Notes under the pieces: model-generated
Seen by the model: the letters and a program-made list of their open reading frames with translations, nothing else
Database searches by the model: none
Told to the model about the DNA's origin: nothing
Translations under genes and position numbers: made by a program
Part shown: positions 1 to 5,590 of the stretch, one piece after another
Position numbering within the stretch: position 1 is the stretch's first letter
Layout of the letters: each line of letters opens with the position of its first letter
From: Desulfobacula sp.
GTDB lineage: Bacteria > Desulfobacterota > Desulfobacteria > Desulfobacterales > Desulfobacteraceae
Reading direction: 5' to 3'
DNA length: 5,958 bases
NCBI GenBank assembly: GCA_029940235.1
Contig: JAOZRI010000154.1
Coordinates: 1-5,958, forward strand

Positions 1-503
1 AACTCAATATCAGGATAGAGACTGATTATGATGTTGATGAAGTCCTTGCCATGGCTGATGTTACATATAACAATAAGGATATAGCCGCATCTGTTGCAAG
101 TGGTTCTTTTCTGACCATGGGTATGGTTGTCGCTCCCTGTACTGTAAAAACCCTGTCTGGAATTGCAAATTCATTTAATGACAACTTATTGATAAGGGCA
201 GCAGATGTACAACTCAAAGAGAAACGCAAACTTGCTTTGCTGTTCAGGGAGACCCCTTTGCATACAGGTCATCTAAGGCTTTTAACCCAGGCAGCTGACA
301 TGGGGGCACATATAATTCCTCCTGTACCAGCTTTTTATCACCATCCTAAAACCATTGATGATATTATTAACCAGTCTGTTGGTAAAGTTCTGGATTATAT
401 AGGCATAGAGCATGACCTGTTTAAACGCTGGGACAATTCACAATTGGATAAGCTCATGAATAAATCAAGAACTTCCAGTAAAAAATTGAAAGCAATAAAA
501 TAA
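1..503 (+). CDS. ubiX: Flavin prenyltransferase UbiX, 5'-truncated by window edge
   Basis: UbiX joins a dimethylallyl group to FMN, making the prenylated flavin cofactor used by UbiD-type decarboxylases in quinone synthesis or aromatic-acid metabolism. It is a soluble cytoplasmic enzyme. The frame is open from base 3 and runs through the ATG at 51, because the residues before that ATG continue the family alignment. The true start therefore lies outside the window, and roughly 40 N-terminal residues, including the first FMN-binding loop, are missing. In the 166 residues visible, family hallmarks are SGSF (33-36), PCTVKTLSGIA (45-55), RAADVQLKE (65-73), RETPL (82-86), PPVPAFYHHP (106-115) and the terminal LFKRW (139-143). 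About 23 further residues rich in Lys and Ser extend beyond the usual UbiX end. No UbiD gene is visible, so the pathway served cannot be fixed from here. The identification is firm; the role of the tail is unknown. Confidence 0.95.
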   Translation, partial: LNIRIETDYDVDEVLAMADVTYNNKDIAASVASGSFLTMGMVVAPCTVKTLSGIANSFNDNLLIRAADVQLKEKRKLALLFRETPLHTGHLRLLTQAADMGAHIIPPVPAFYHHPKTIDDIINQSVGKVLDYIGIEHDLFKRWDNSQLDKLMNKSRTSSKKLKAIK

Positions 504-586
504 AATCATTGATTGGATACGTTGAATTTAATTTGATTCTATGGAGAGGGCAGCATTTGCAATATCCTCAATCTGGTAATTATAAT

Positions 587-1990
587 CTACTCTTTACCCC
601 TTGCCCAGGTGATAAACAGGCCAAGTGCAGATATAATAGCACCCATTGCCATTGTCTTTTTAAAACTTATCATAAAATAGGGTTCCATCTGGGCAAGATA
701 GTTTTCAAGGCTTGCTCCATTGGTAAGGTTTGCAAAAGATGTTGAGAATATCAATCCCGCCAGAGCCACTCCCACAACCATACCAAGGTTTCTGGCAGTT
801 GCCACAGCTCCTGAAGCTGTTCCACGTCTTTGCAATGGGATACAACTCATTATTGCTGTATTATTGGGAGAGATATAAAGAGCTGTGCCAAGACCTGCAA
901 GGGATAGCCTCCATAAAATAGAGATATTACTCATGGATGGCTGGATGGTCATTAGAGAGAGCAAAGATAATAATACAATTCCCATACCGGCCATACATAA
1001 ATTTCTTGAGTGAAATCTGTCATACATTATTCCTGCAACAGGACTGAAAAATAGAAGAAAGATAAAAGGAGCAATCATTATCATTCCTGTTTTATAGGCA
1101 GAAAAGCCACATGGATATGTCAAAAAAAATGGCATCATAAAAATGATAATAAAAAGAGCTGCAAATAAAATAGTTGAAGAGATCACAGGAAATATAAATA
1201 ATTTTATTTTTAAAAGTTTCATATCAAACAGAGGATATTTAGATTTTTCCTCATTGATTACAAATCCGATACCAGCCAGAATAGATATGGAGGCAGACAA
1301 AAGGGACAAAATAGAAATTAATCCCCAATGAGATAGTTGTGTCATGAAAATAATCAGACTTGATATTGTTATGATCAAAAGAAGACTGCCTCTTATATCC
1401 ATAGGTTCACTGCTACCCTTTGCTGCATATTCGCCCTTTAATACAAGCATTGCGCCAACGGCAGCCCCAATCCCGATGGGAATATTGATATAAAAAATAT
1501 ATTGCCAGGAGAGATATTCAAGAAGAATCCCGCCAATTACAGGGCCGGTTGTGAAACCTGCCGCAACTACTGCACCCACCATTCCAAGAGCCTTCCCCCT
1601 CTCTTGAACAGGAAAAACATCCACAATCAGTGCAGGAGAGCAGGCCATAAGCATTGCTGCTCCACATCCCTGCAAAGCCCTTGCAAAAATTAAAGTTGCA
1701 GCACCTGATGCAGCGCCACAAAACAGTGAGCCTGTTGCAAATATGGCAAAGCCTGTAATGTAAACAAGTTTTCGGCCTATAATATCGGAAAGCCTTCCAA
1801 AACTTAACAAAAGGCATGACACCACAATGAGATAAATCAATACAACCCATTGAATGGTTTGCAGATCTGTTTTTAAATCCTGCATAATGTATGGCAGGGC
1901 AATATTTACAATACTTGAATCTAAAGTTGACATGAAAATTGAGGTTGCAACAAGGCAGAAAATTATCCATTTTTTTTGAAAAACAGGCAT
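587..1990 (-). CDS. MFS drug/metabolite exporter, DHA2 family (14 TM)
   Basis: This is an inner-membrane proton-driven major facilitator of the DHA2 (EmrB/QacA-like) family, which generally exports drugs, dyes or amphipathic metabolites. Numbered from the TTG at 1996, the protein has the DHA2 motif LDSSIVNIALPYI (25-37), motif A GRLSDIIGRK (67-76), the motif B-like RALQGCGAAML (106-116) and a motif C region GPVIGG (151-156), followed by SWQYIFYINIPIG. Hydrophobic segments along the whole length suit 14 helices, and about 467-469 aa is typical for the family. Two starts are possible: ATG at 1990 (chosen, GGA six bases upstream) or in-frame TTG at 1996, which has AAGAG nine bases upstream. No EmrA-like membrane-fusion gene or adjacent regulator is visible, so it probably works alone and its substrate cannot be predicted. 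It converges with ubiX and diverges from the 2136 gene. Confidence 0.9.
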   Translation of the reverse strand: MPVFQKKWIIFCLVATSIFMSTLDSSIVNIALPYIMQDLKTDLQTIQWVVLIYLIVVSCLLLSFGRLSDIIGRKLVYITGFAIFATGSLFCGAASGAATLIFARALQGCGAAMLMACSPALIVDVFPVQERGKALGMVGAVVAAGFTTGPVIGGILLEYLSWQYIFYINIPIGIGAAVGAMLVLKGEYAAKGSSEPMDIRGSLLLIITISSLIIFMTQLSHWGLISILSLLSASISILAGIGFVINEEKSKYPLFDMKLLKIKLFIFPVISSTILFAALFIIIFMMPFFLTYPCGFSAYKTGMIMIAPFIFLLFFSPVAGIMYDRFHSRNLCMAGMGIVLLSLLSLMTIQPSMSNISILWRLSLAGLGTALYISPNNTAIMSCIPLQRRGTASGAVATARNLGMVVGVALAGLIFSTSFANLTNGASLENYLAQMEPYFMISFKKTMAMGAIISALGLFITWARGKE

Positions 1991-2036
1991 TGTCAATCCA
2001 TTTTACTCTTTTTTATTTAAATGAAAAATTTGTATT

Positions 2037-2077
2037 CCACATCAACCTGTGGCAGTAACTCAAAGATTATGTTATAT
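2037..2077 (+). promoter_or_regulatory. Candidate promoter with small palindrome in divergent region
   Basis: The gap between the divergent exporter and the 2136 gene contains a perfect 5-bp inverted repeat, CCACA-N6-TGTGG (2037-2052). Partly overlapping it is a weak sigma-70-like pair for the + strand, GTGGCA (2049-2054) and TTATAT (2072-2077), 17 bases apart. Each hexamer is a poor-to-moderate match, so this is only a candidate. The palindrome could be an operator for either divergent gene. Confidence 0.25.
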
Positions 2078-2135
2078 CAAAGCAATAAACAAGAGAAAAC
2101 CTAAACGCCAGAGAAATAGACAATATGAGGAGATA

Positions 2136-2510
2136 ATGGCTGCTATAAATGATGTTGTATTGATTTATCTTGAAGATGCGCCAGTATCCTTTGCAAGGGT
2201 GGAAAGCATACTGCCCGATGCAAAAAAGGACTGGTATCACGTCAAATTATTGATGCTCCAGGTCCCCTTACAGGTAGTAACATGGATTTTAAAAGATGAA
2301 TATATCAATGGCCATGAATTTCATATGAATGGAAAACTCATGAAGATTACCAAGGTTGAAATCCCTGTGGAAGAGTTGCCATTGTCTAAAAGTACAAATT
2401 TTTCTGGTGAAAATCTTCAAAAAGGTATGAGCCATGGAGAGAAAAAACAAGGCAAAATTATCTCCTTTGCCGATTTAAAAAAGAGTCGTGAATCCGATGA
2501 TGCCGGATAA
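2136..2510 (+). CDS. Unrecognised small protein upstream of dus
   Basis: I do not recognise this 124-aa protein as a named family. The frame stays open from a GTG at 2049, but that start lacks a ribosome binding site and would add a very basic, unlikely leader. The ATG at 2136 is preceded by GAGGAG (2127-2132) and is chosen. The N-terminal two thirds look like a compact alpha/beta domain: a strand-like VVLIYLED (about 7-14), SFARVESILPDAKKDWYHVKLL (about 18-39), a hydrophobic VPLQVVTWIL segment (about 43-52), and ITKVEIP near 75-81. The rest is polar and Lys/Ser-rich, probably flexible, ending in an acidic tip. There is no signal peptide, membrane helix or cysteine motif. The stop lies 33 bases before the dus ATG on the same strand, so the two are probably co-transcribed. 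A role linked to dus is possible but inferred only from position. Confidence 0.75.
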   Translation: MAAINDVVLIYLEDAPVSFARVESILPDAKKDWYHVKLLMLQVPLQVVTWILKDEYINGHEFHMNGKLMKITKVEIPVEELPLSKSTNFSGENLQKGMSHGEKKQGKIISFADLKKSRESDDAG

Positions 2511-2543
2511 AAGATTACATGATGCAAAAGTTTATTGATTTCA

Positions 2544-3521
2544 ATGCAAATCCAAGATTTGAAAATTCATGGAAAAACTTTTCTGGCTCCCCTTGCCGGA
2601 ATAACCAACCTTCCCTTCAGACTCCTTGTAAAAGAGTGTGGGTGTGGTGTTGTATGCTCTGAAATGATAAGTGCCAAAGGAATTTTTTATAATTCAGAAA
2701 ATACTTTAAAATTGTTGACATCTAAACATCAGGAACAGCCCCTGTCGGTTCAAATATTTGGCTGTGATCCTGATTCCATGGCAGAGTCAGCAAAGTTTAT
2801 ACAGGATCTTAAAATTGCTGCCATCATAGACATTAATCTTGGATGTAGTGTAAAAAAAGTTGTAAAGCAGGGTGCTGGAGTAGCATTGATGAAGGAGCCA
2901 GAACTAAGTAAAAATATTTTCATGGCTGTGCGTAAAGCAATTGATCTTCCTTTTACCATAAAATTACGTTCTGGCTGGGATTATTCAGGTGAACAGGCCT
3001 TTAACATTGCACAAATTGCCCAAGATTGCGGAGTTAATGCCGTTATCATGCATCCAAGAACTGCAAGTCAGGGGTTTAAGGGCAGGGCAGAGTGGGATTT
3101 AATTGCAAAACTCAAACAGCAGTTGTCAATTCCTGTCATAGGTAATGGAGATATCCACAATGTGGAAGATGCAAAAGAGATGATGGAATCCACATGCTGT
3201 GATGGTGTTATGGTGGGTCGGGCTGCCATGGGCAACCCTTTTCTTCTTTCCCAGATTGATCAATTCCTTGAAACAGGATCATATAAAAAAATTTCACGTC
3301 ATGAAATATTCAGGTCAATGGAATCTCTGATATGTATGTATGTAGATTATTTTGAAGAAGGGCCTGCCTGTAAAATGTTGCGGGGCAGGCTCTCATGGTT
3401 TGTAAAAGCCATGCCGGGATGTTCTGAGTTTAGAAAAAGGCTGGCTTCCATTGATTCAAAAAAAGCTGTGTTTGCACTCATAAAAGAATTTGAAAATAGT
3501 TTACCCAGTGTCATAAAATGA
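2544..3521 (+). CDS. dus: tRNA-dihydrouridine synthase, DusB type
   Basis: This is a cytoplasmic FMN enzyme that reduces uridines in the D-loop of tRNA to dihydrouridine using NAD(P)H. From the ATG at 2544 the 325-aa protein is normal length and shows the TIM-barrel Dus motifs in order: APLAGITNLPFR (15-26), VQIFG (69-73), DINLGC (96-101) with the catalytic cysteine C101, TIKLRSGWD (138-146, FMN-binding Lys140), HPRT (160-163), GNGDI (200-204) and GVMVGRAAMGNP (211-222, phosphate loop). A helical C-terminal tRNA-binding domain follows. An in-frame TTG at 2535 is an alternative start; ATG is preferred because MQIQDLKIHG fits the usual short N-terminus. Neither start has a strong ribosome binding site, which suits coupling to the gene just upstream. 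Oddity: the residue after the catalytic Cys is Ser, where most Dus proteins have Pro (GCP). The family is certain. The DusB-type label is by resemblance, and the modified position is not determined. Confidence 0.95.
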   Translation: MQIQDLKIHGKTFLAPLAGITNLPFRLLVKECGCGVVCSEMISAKGIFYNSENTLKLLTSKHQEQPLSVQIFGCDPDSMAESAKFIQDLKIAAIIDINLGCSVKKVVKQGAGVALMKEPELSKNIFMAVRKAIDLPFTIKLRSGWDYSGEQAFNIAQIAQDCGVNAVIMHPRTASQGFKGRAEWDLIAKLKQQLSIPVIGNGDIHNVEDAKEMMESTCCDGVMVGRAAMGNPFLLSQIDQFLETGSYKKISRHEIFRSMESLICMYVDYFEEGPACKMLRGRLSWFVKAMPGCSEFRKRLASIDSKKAVFALIKEFENSLPSVIK

Positions 3522-3550
3522 CAATGATCATATCTTAGGGCCTGTAATAA

Positions 3551-3589
3551 AATAAATTGGGCAAGGCAAGCCTGATTATGCAATTTATT
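3551..3589. terminator. Hairpin between convergent dus and queF
   Basis: AATAAATTG (3551-3559) is perfectly complementary to CAATTTATT (3581-3589). The 21-base interval contains a second small inverted repeat, AGGC-AA-GCCT (3564-3573). The + strand continues into a T-rich run. It sits exactly between two convergent stop codons, as a bidirectional terminator would. The outer stem is AT-rich, so its strength is uncertain. Its right arm overlaps the first two bases, on the + strand, of the queF stop triplet (3588-3590). Confidence 0.5.
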
Positions 3590-3989
3590 ATTTCTTATAC
3601 GCAGCAGTTGCAATGGAGCTGACCCCGCCCCTTGGTGTAAATTCACCTGTGATTTCCATTCTCAATGGTTTTAAAACATCCACAAGATCATCAAGGATTT
3701 TATTTACCACATGTTCATAAAACATGCCTACATTTCGAAACTGCAATAGATAATATTTCAATGATTTAAGCTCTACAATGGTTTCATCTGGACTATATTT
3801 TATTGTAATGCAGCCATTATCCGGCAGACCTGTCATTGGACATACCGAGGTGTATTCAGGCTGTTTTATCGTAATGTCAATGCTGCGTTTTGATTTATAT
3901 GCATATGGAATTGGCTCAAGAAGGTCTGTTTTTACAATGTCCGGGTCTTCAATCTTATAATTTGTTTTATAGTTTTTATTTTCAATCAT
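3588..3989 (-). CDS. queF: NADPH-dependent preQ0 reductase QueF (short, single-domain type)
   Basis: QueF reduces the nitrile of 7-cyano-7-deazaguanine (preQ0) to the amine of preQ1 with two NADPH, in cytoplasmic synthesis of the tRNA wobble base queuosine. From the ATG at 3989 the protein is 133 aa, the size of the short tunnel-fold QueF type. It shows YTSVCPMTGLPD with catalytic Cys50 and, seven residues on, the conserved Asp57; the QueF signature ELKSLKYYL (73-81); FRNVGMFYEH with Glu92; and FTPRGG (117-122). The start is uncertain: the ATG at 3989 has AAGGA ten bases upstream and matches the short family N-terminus, while the frame extends to an ATG at 4043 and a TTG at 4076, giving up to 162 aa. 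The position usually held by His before the substrate-binding Glu (FHE in Bacillus subtilis) is Tyr here. Other queuosine genes are absent from the window, so it is probably transcribed alone. Confidence 0.93.
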   Translation of the reverse strand: MIENKNYKTNYKIEDPDIVKTDLLEPIPYAYKSKRSIDITIKQPEYTSVCPMTGLPDNGCITIKYSPDETIVELKSLKYYLLQFRNVGMFYEHVVNKILDDLVDVLKPLRMEITGEFTPRGGVSSIATAAYKK

Positions 3990-4094
3990 TTTTAATTTAT
4001 CCTTATTTTTTAAATCCAGGTTTGCGTAAAGATACTTTGACATTCTTAAATTACCATAAAGATAATCACGATTCAAACAATTAAAGCGTCAAAA

Positions 4095-4123
4095 AGTATA
4101 AAGTATGGTGTCAATAATTAAAT
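4095..4123 (-). promoter_or_regulatory. queF: Weak candidate queF promoter
   Basis: On the minus strand a TATACT -10-like hexamer (4100-4095) lies about 105 bases before the preferred queF ATG. The hexamer 17 bases upstream, ATTTAA, is a poor -35. A perfect TTGACA (4114-4109) is present but only eight bases from TATACT, and nothing at normal spacing below it looks like a -10. No preQ1 riboswitch consensus was recognised in the leader. Confidence 0.22.
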
Positions 4124-4242
4124 GGTAAAAACGAGGTTGTGTAAAAAATTACCCATTATTAGGTAAAAAAGGTATGAAAATATGTAAAAAATGTTATAGA
4201 GAGATTGTTTTTCCATGTCCATTTTTGCAGCAATTTGTCTAT

Positions 4243-4264
4243 ACCCCTTAAAACAGGGGTTTTT
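4243..4264 (+). terminator. Terminator-like hairpin in intergenic region
   Basis: ACCCCT (4243-4248), loop TAAAAC, AGGGGT (4255-4260), then an uninterrupted T run to 4264. This has the form of a Rho-independent terminator on the + strand. No + strand gene ends nearby: dus ends more than 700 bases upstream beyond the opposing queF. It would therefore end an unannotated small RNA, antisense or read-through transcript, or it may be a chance hairpin. Confidence 0.45.
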
Positions 4265-4430
4265 CAATCTAACTACTCTTTTGGTATAGATATTGCTTTT
4301 ATCTAATCTTAGTATGCAAAGTAAAAAAACTTGACAAAAATATGAAAAATAACCATAATAGATAAAGATTGCTTCCAACAGCTTTCGCTAAAAGACATCT
4401 ATTTTAAAACAAAATATATTTTCGTCAAAT

Positions 4431-4458
4431 TTGGCTGTCACATGTTTGACAATATAAA
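4431..4458 (+). promoter_or_regulatory. Candidate promoter with palindromic operator for the 4484 gene
   Basis: TTGGCT (4431-4436) and TATAAA (4453-4458), 16 bases apart, form a plausible sigma-70-like promoter about 25 bases before the start codon. A perfect inverted repeat, TGTCA-N6-TGACA (4436-4451), fills the spacer, where a bound repressor would block RNA polymerase. The 5-6-5 layout is like that of CRP/FNR-family sites, but the half-site is not a consensus I can assign to a regulator. Confidence 0.4.
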
Positions 4459-4465
4459 ATGCTCC

Positions 4466-4473
4466 AGGAAGGA
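4466..4473 (+). promoter_or_regulatory. Ribosome binding site of the 4484 gene
   Basis: AGGAAGGA lies ten bases before the ATG at 4484, on the long side for spacing but strong in sequence. It supports this start and the reality of the gene. Confidence 0.65.
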
Positions 4474-4483
4474 TATTAATTAA

Positions 4484-5254
4484 ATGAACGATTTTTTACA
4501 AAACCTGCGTAATGGCCAGGCTGAGAAACAACGCCCACAGAAAACTCGTAAAAGCTATGATAATTCTTATCATTTTAGTAACTCAAGATTTCACTCCTAT
4601 GGAGGAGGGTATCAAAATAATAGAACTCAACCTCACACGAAAAAGCCTTTAGCGCAGCCCCAGGCAGGGAATCAGGTTTCAGGTGATGATAATCTTGTTA
4701 CATCCATGTTGGCCGAAGCAATTGAAAACCTGAGCAGCCATATTGAAACCCTGGCAAATAATCAGGATTATTTGATTAAGGCACAGGAGAAATCTGCCAA
4801 AATGCTGGAGCGTCAGGTTAATGCTGTTGAAAGGATTTTGAATCATCTGAAGATACCTCCTTTAAAGGAAACTCCCCCTCTGAAAGATACACCTGCCAAA
4901 GATGTTTTTGAAAATCATTATGTAACTTCTTCAAAATCAAAACCTGATAATACACCACCAAGTGTTACTTCCAAAAAAGTATCCAGCAAGCCTGTTGTTA
5001 AAAATATAAAACCTGCGAAATCAGTGATTCTAAGAAGAAAAAAAATAGTTGAGAACAAGAATACCAAAACAGTTGCAGGCGATACTAAGCTTCTTGGTCG
5101 TGAAGCAGTCATGAAAATCATCCATACCATGAGAGCAGAAAATGCAACATTTGATCAGGTTGCTGCTCGTTTGATTGAGCTGGGTCAGCCAACATTTTCC
5201 GGCCGTGGAGAGTGGCATGCCCAGACTATTCACAGGCTGTGTAATAAAAGATAA
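4484..5254 (+). CDS. Unrecognised coiled-coil protein with recombinase-like C-terminal helices
   Basis: I do not recognise a named family for this 256-aa protein. Residues 1-66 are polar and low-complexity, rich in Gln, Asn, Ser, Arg and aromatics (including a GGGYQNN stretch), and probably disordered. Residues about 68-122 have heptad-like hydrophobic spacing and predict as a coiled coil, so it probably oligomerises. Residues 123-200 are a Lys/Pro/Ser-rich linker that begins with two PPLK(E/D)T repeats (125-136) and includes a basic ILRRKK. The C-terminus (about 204-254) reads EAVMKIIHTMRAEN, then FDQVAARLIELGQPTFSGRG, then EWHAQTIHRLC. This follows the helix / 'IA..LN..G..T..G..W....V..I' pattern of the Recombinase DNA-binding domain of large serine recombinases. 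No catalytic resolvase domain is present. DNA or RNA binding is inferred from this resemblance and the basic linker. It is a single-gene unit, with its own promoter and ribosome binding site and a hairpin just after the stop. Confidence 0.8.
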   Translation: MNDFLQNLRNGQAEKQRPQKTRKSYDNSYHFSNSRFHSYGGGYQNNRTQPHTKKPLAQPQAGNQVSGDDNLVTSMLAEAIENLSSHIETLANNQDYLIKAQEKSAKMLERQVNAVERILNHLKIPPLKETPPLKDTPAKDVFENHYVTSSKSKPDNTPPSVTSKKVSSKPVVKNIKPAKSVILRRKKIVENKNTKTVAGDTKLLGREAVMKIIHTMRAENATFDQVAARLIELGQPTFSGRGEWHAQTIHRLCNKR

Positions 5255-5274
5255 TTAATATTTGGTCATAGAAT

Positions 5275-5291
5275 CAGGAAAATTTTTCCTG
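5275..5291. terminator. Hairpin between convergent 4484 gene and HNH gene
   Basis: CAGGAAAA (5275-5282) and TTTTCCTG (5284-5291) are perfect inverted repeats around one central base. As RNA this folds as CAGGAA/TTCCTG with a five-base loop, reading similarly on both strands. It lies between the two convergent stop codons (5254 and 5296), as expected for a shared bidirectional terminator. The following T-rich run on the + strand is interrupted, so strength is moderate. Confidence 0.55.
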
Positions 5292-5295
5292 GTTG

Positions 5296-5586
5296 TTACT
5301 CTTTTAATCTGCTCATATACTCTGCCCACTCAATGGGCAGAAGCTGTTGTTTGTTCGTATTGCACTCCTTGCAACATGGCACAAGGTTATATTTTACAGA
5401 TTTGCCTCCCCTTGAGAGGGGAATAATATGATCCATGGTGAGCTCACCAGGCAGGAATTGTTTTTCACAATAGTGGCAGATGCCTGTTGAACGTTTTCGT
5501 TTCCACCATTGGCTTGACCGCAGTTTTCTTGCTTTATCCCTCTCTTTTTTTATAAATGCCTCATCTGAAAAAAAAAGATCCTCCAT
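5296..5586 (-). CDS. Small HNH endonuclease-like protein
   Basis: This 96-aa protein is essentially one HNH nuclease (beta-beta-alpha metal) domain with a basic N-terminal helix (KKERDKARKLRSSQWWKRKR). The core has CHYC (Cys37, Cys40), MDHIIPLSRGG (Asp52-His53, the metal/catalytic pair), Asn67 in YNLVPCC and CKEC (Cys72, Cys75), giving the Zn-binding Cys4 arrangement typical of the McrA-like HNH group. All key residues are present, so nuclease activity is plausible, but the target is unknown. The start chosen is the ATG at 5586, four bases after the era stop. An in-frame ATG at 5607 would overlap the end of era and add seven residues. Neither has a clear ribosome binding site, so translation is probably coupled to era. 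It is neither an intron nor an intein homing enzyme in any visible way, and no methyltransferase accompanies it. Confidence 0.88.
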   Translation of the reverse strand: MEDLFFSDEAFIKKERDKARKLRSSQWWKRKRSTGICHYCEKQFLPGELTMDHIIPLSRGGKSVKYNLVPCCKECNTNKQQLLPIEWAEYMSRLKE

Positions 5587-5590
5587 GGGT

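Larger units (their letters stand above)
3990..4483. other. AT-rich gene-free stretch (about 490 bp) with A-tract repeats
   Basis: I see no convincing gene between queF and the 4484 gene. The stretch is strongly AT-rich. GTAAAAA recurs four times (starting 4125, 4141, 4163 and 4184), with an additional A4 at 4177-4180. The later tracts are spaced close to one or two helical turns, which could give intrinsic DNA bending. A short inverted repeat, TTACC-N8-GGTAA, lies at 4149-4166. Further on come a + strand terminator-like hairpin (4243-4264) and the promoter region of the next gene. Part of the left end (3990-4076) may be coding if queF uses an upstream start. Confidence 0.5.

Noticed and set aside
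504..586. Terminator between ubiX and the exporter gene
   Set aside because: Only AATCA-T-TGATT (504-514) is present, whose one-base centre and 5-bp AT-rich arms cannot make a stable hairpin; no T-run follows.
509..745. 78-residue + strand open frame, and similar frames within 730-1693
   Set aside because: They lie antisense to the clearly coding exporter gene and have no domain or ribosome binding site.
1518..1970. 150-residue minus strand open frame in another frame of the exporter
   Set aside because: Cys/Arg-rich out-of-frame translation of the exporter; the membrane protein frame has all family motifs.
2049..2135. GTG-initiated extension of the 2136 gene
   Set aside because: No ribosome binding site before the GTG, the added residues are an unlikely very basic leader, and it overlaps the candidate promoter. 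GAGGAG directly precedes the ATG at 2136.
3347..3646. 99-residue minus strand open frame spanning the dus end
   Set aside because: It overlaps dus antisense, the terminator hairpin and the end of queF; no family features.
3990..4115. preQ1 riboswitch in the queF leader
   Set aside because: The minus strand leader lacks a recognisable preQ1 aptamer (no stem with C-rich loop followed by an A-rich tail at the expected distance); a covariance-model search would settle this.
4118..4378. 86-residue open frame on the minus strand in the AT-rich gap
   Set aside because: It starts with TTG without a clear ribosome binding site, has a composition expected of translated AT-rich DNA (Phe/Tyr/Ile/Leu), and runs across the terminator hairpin. 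No family resemblance recognised.
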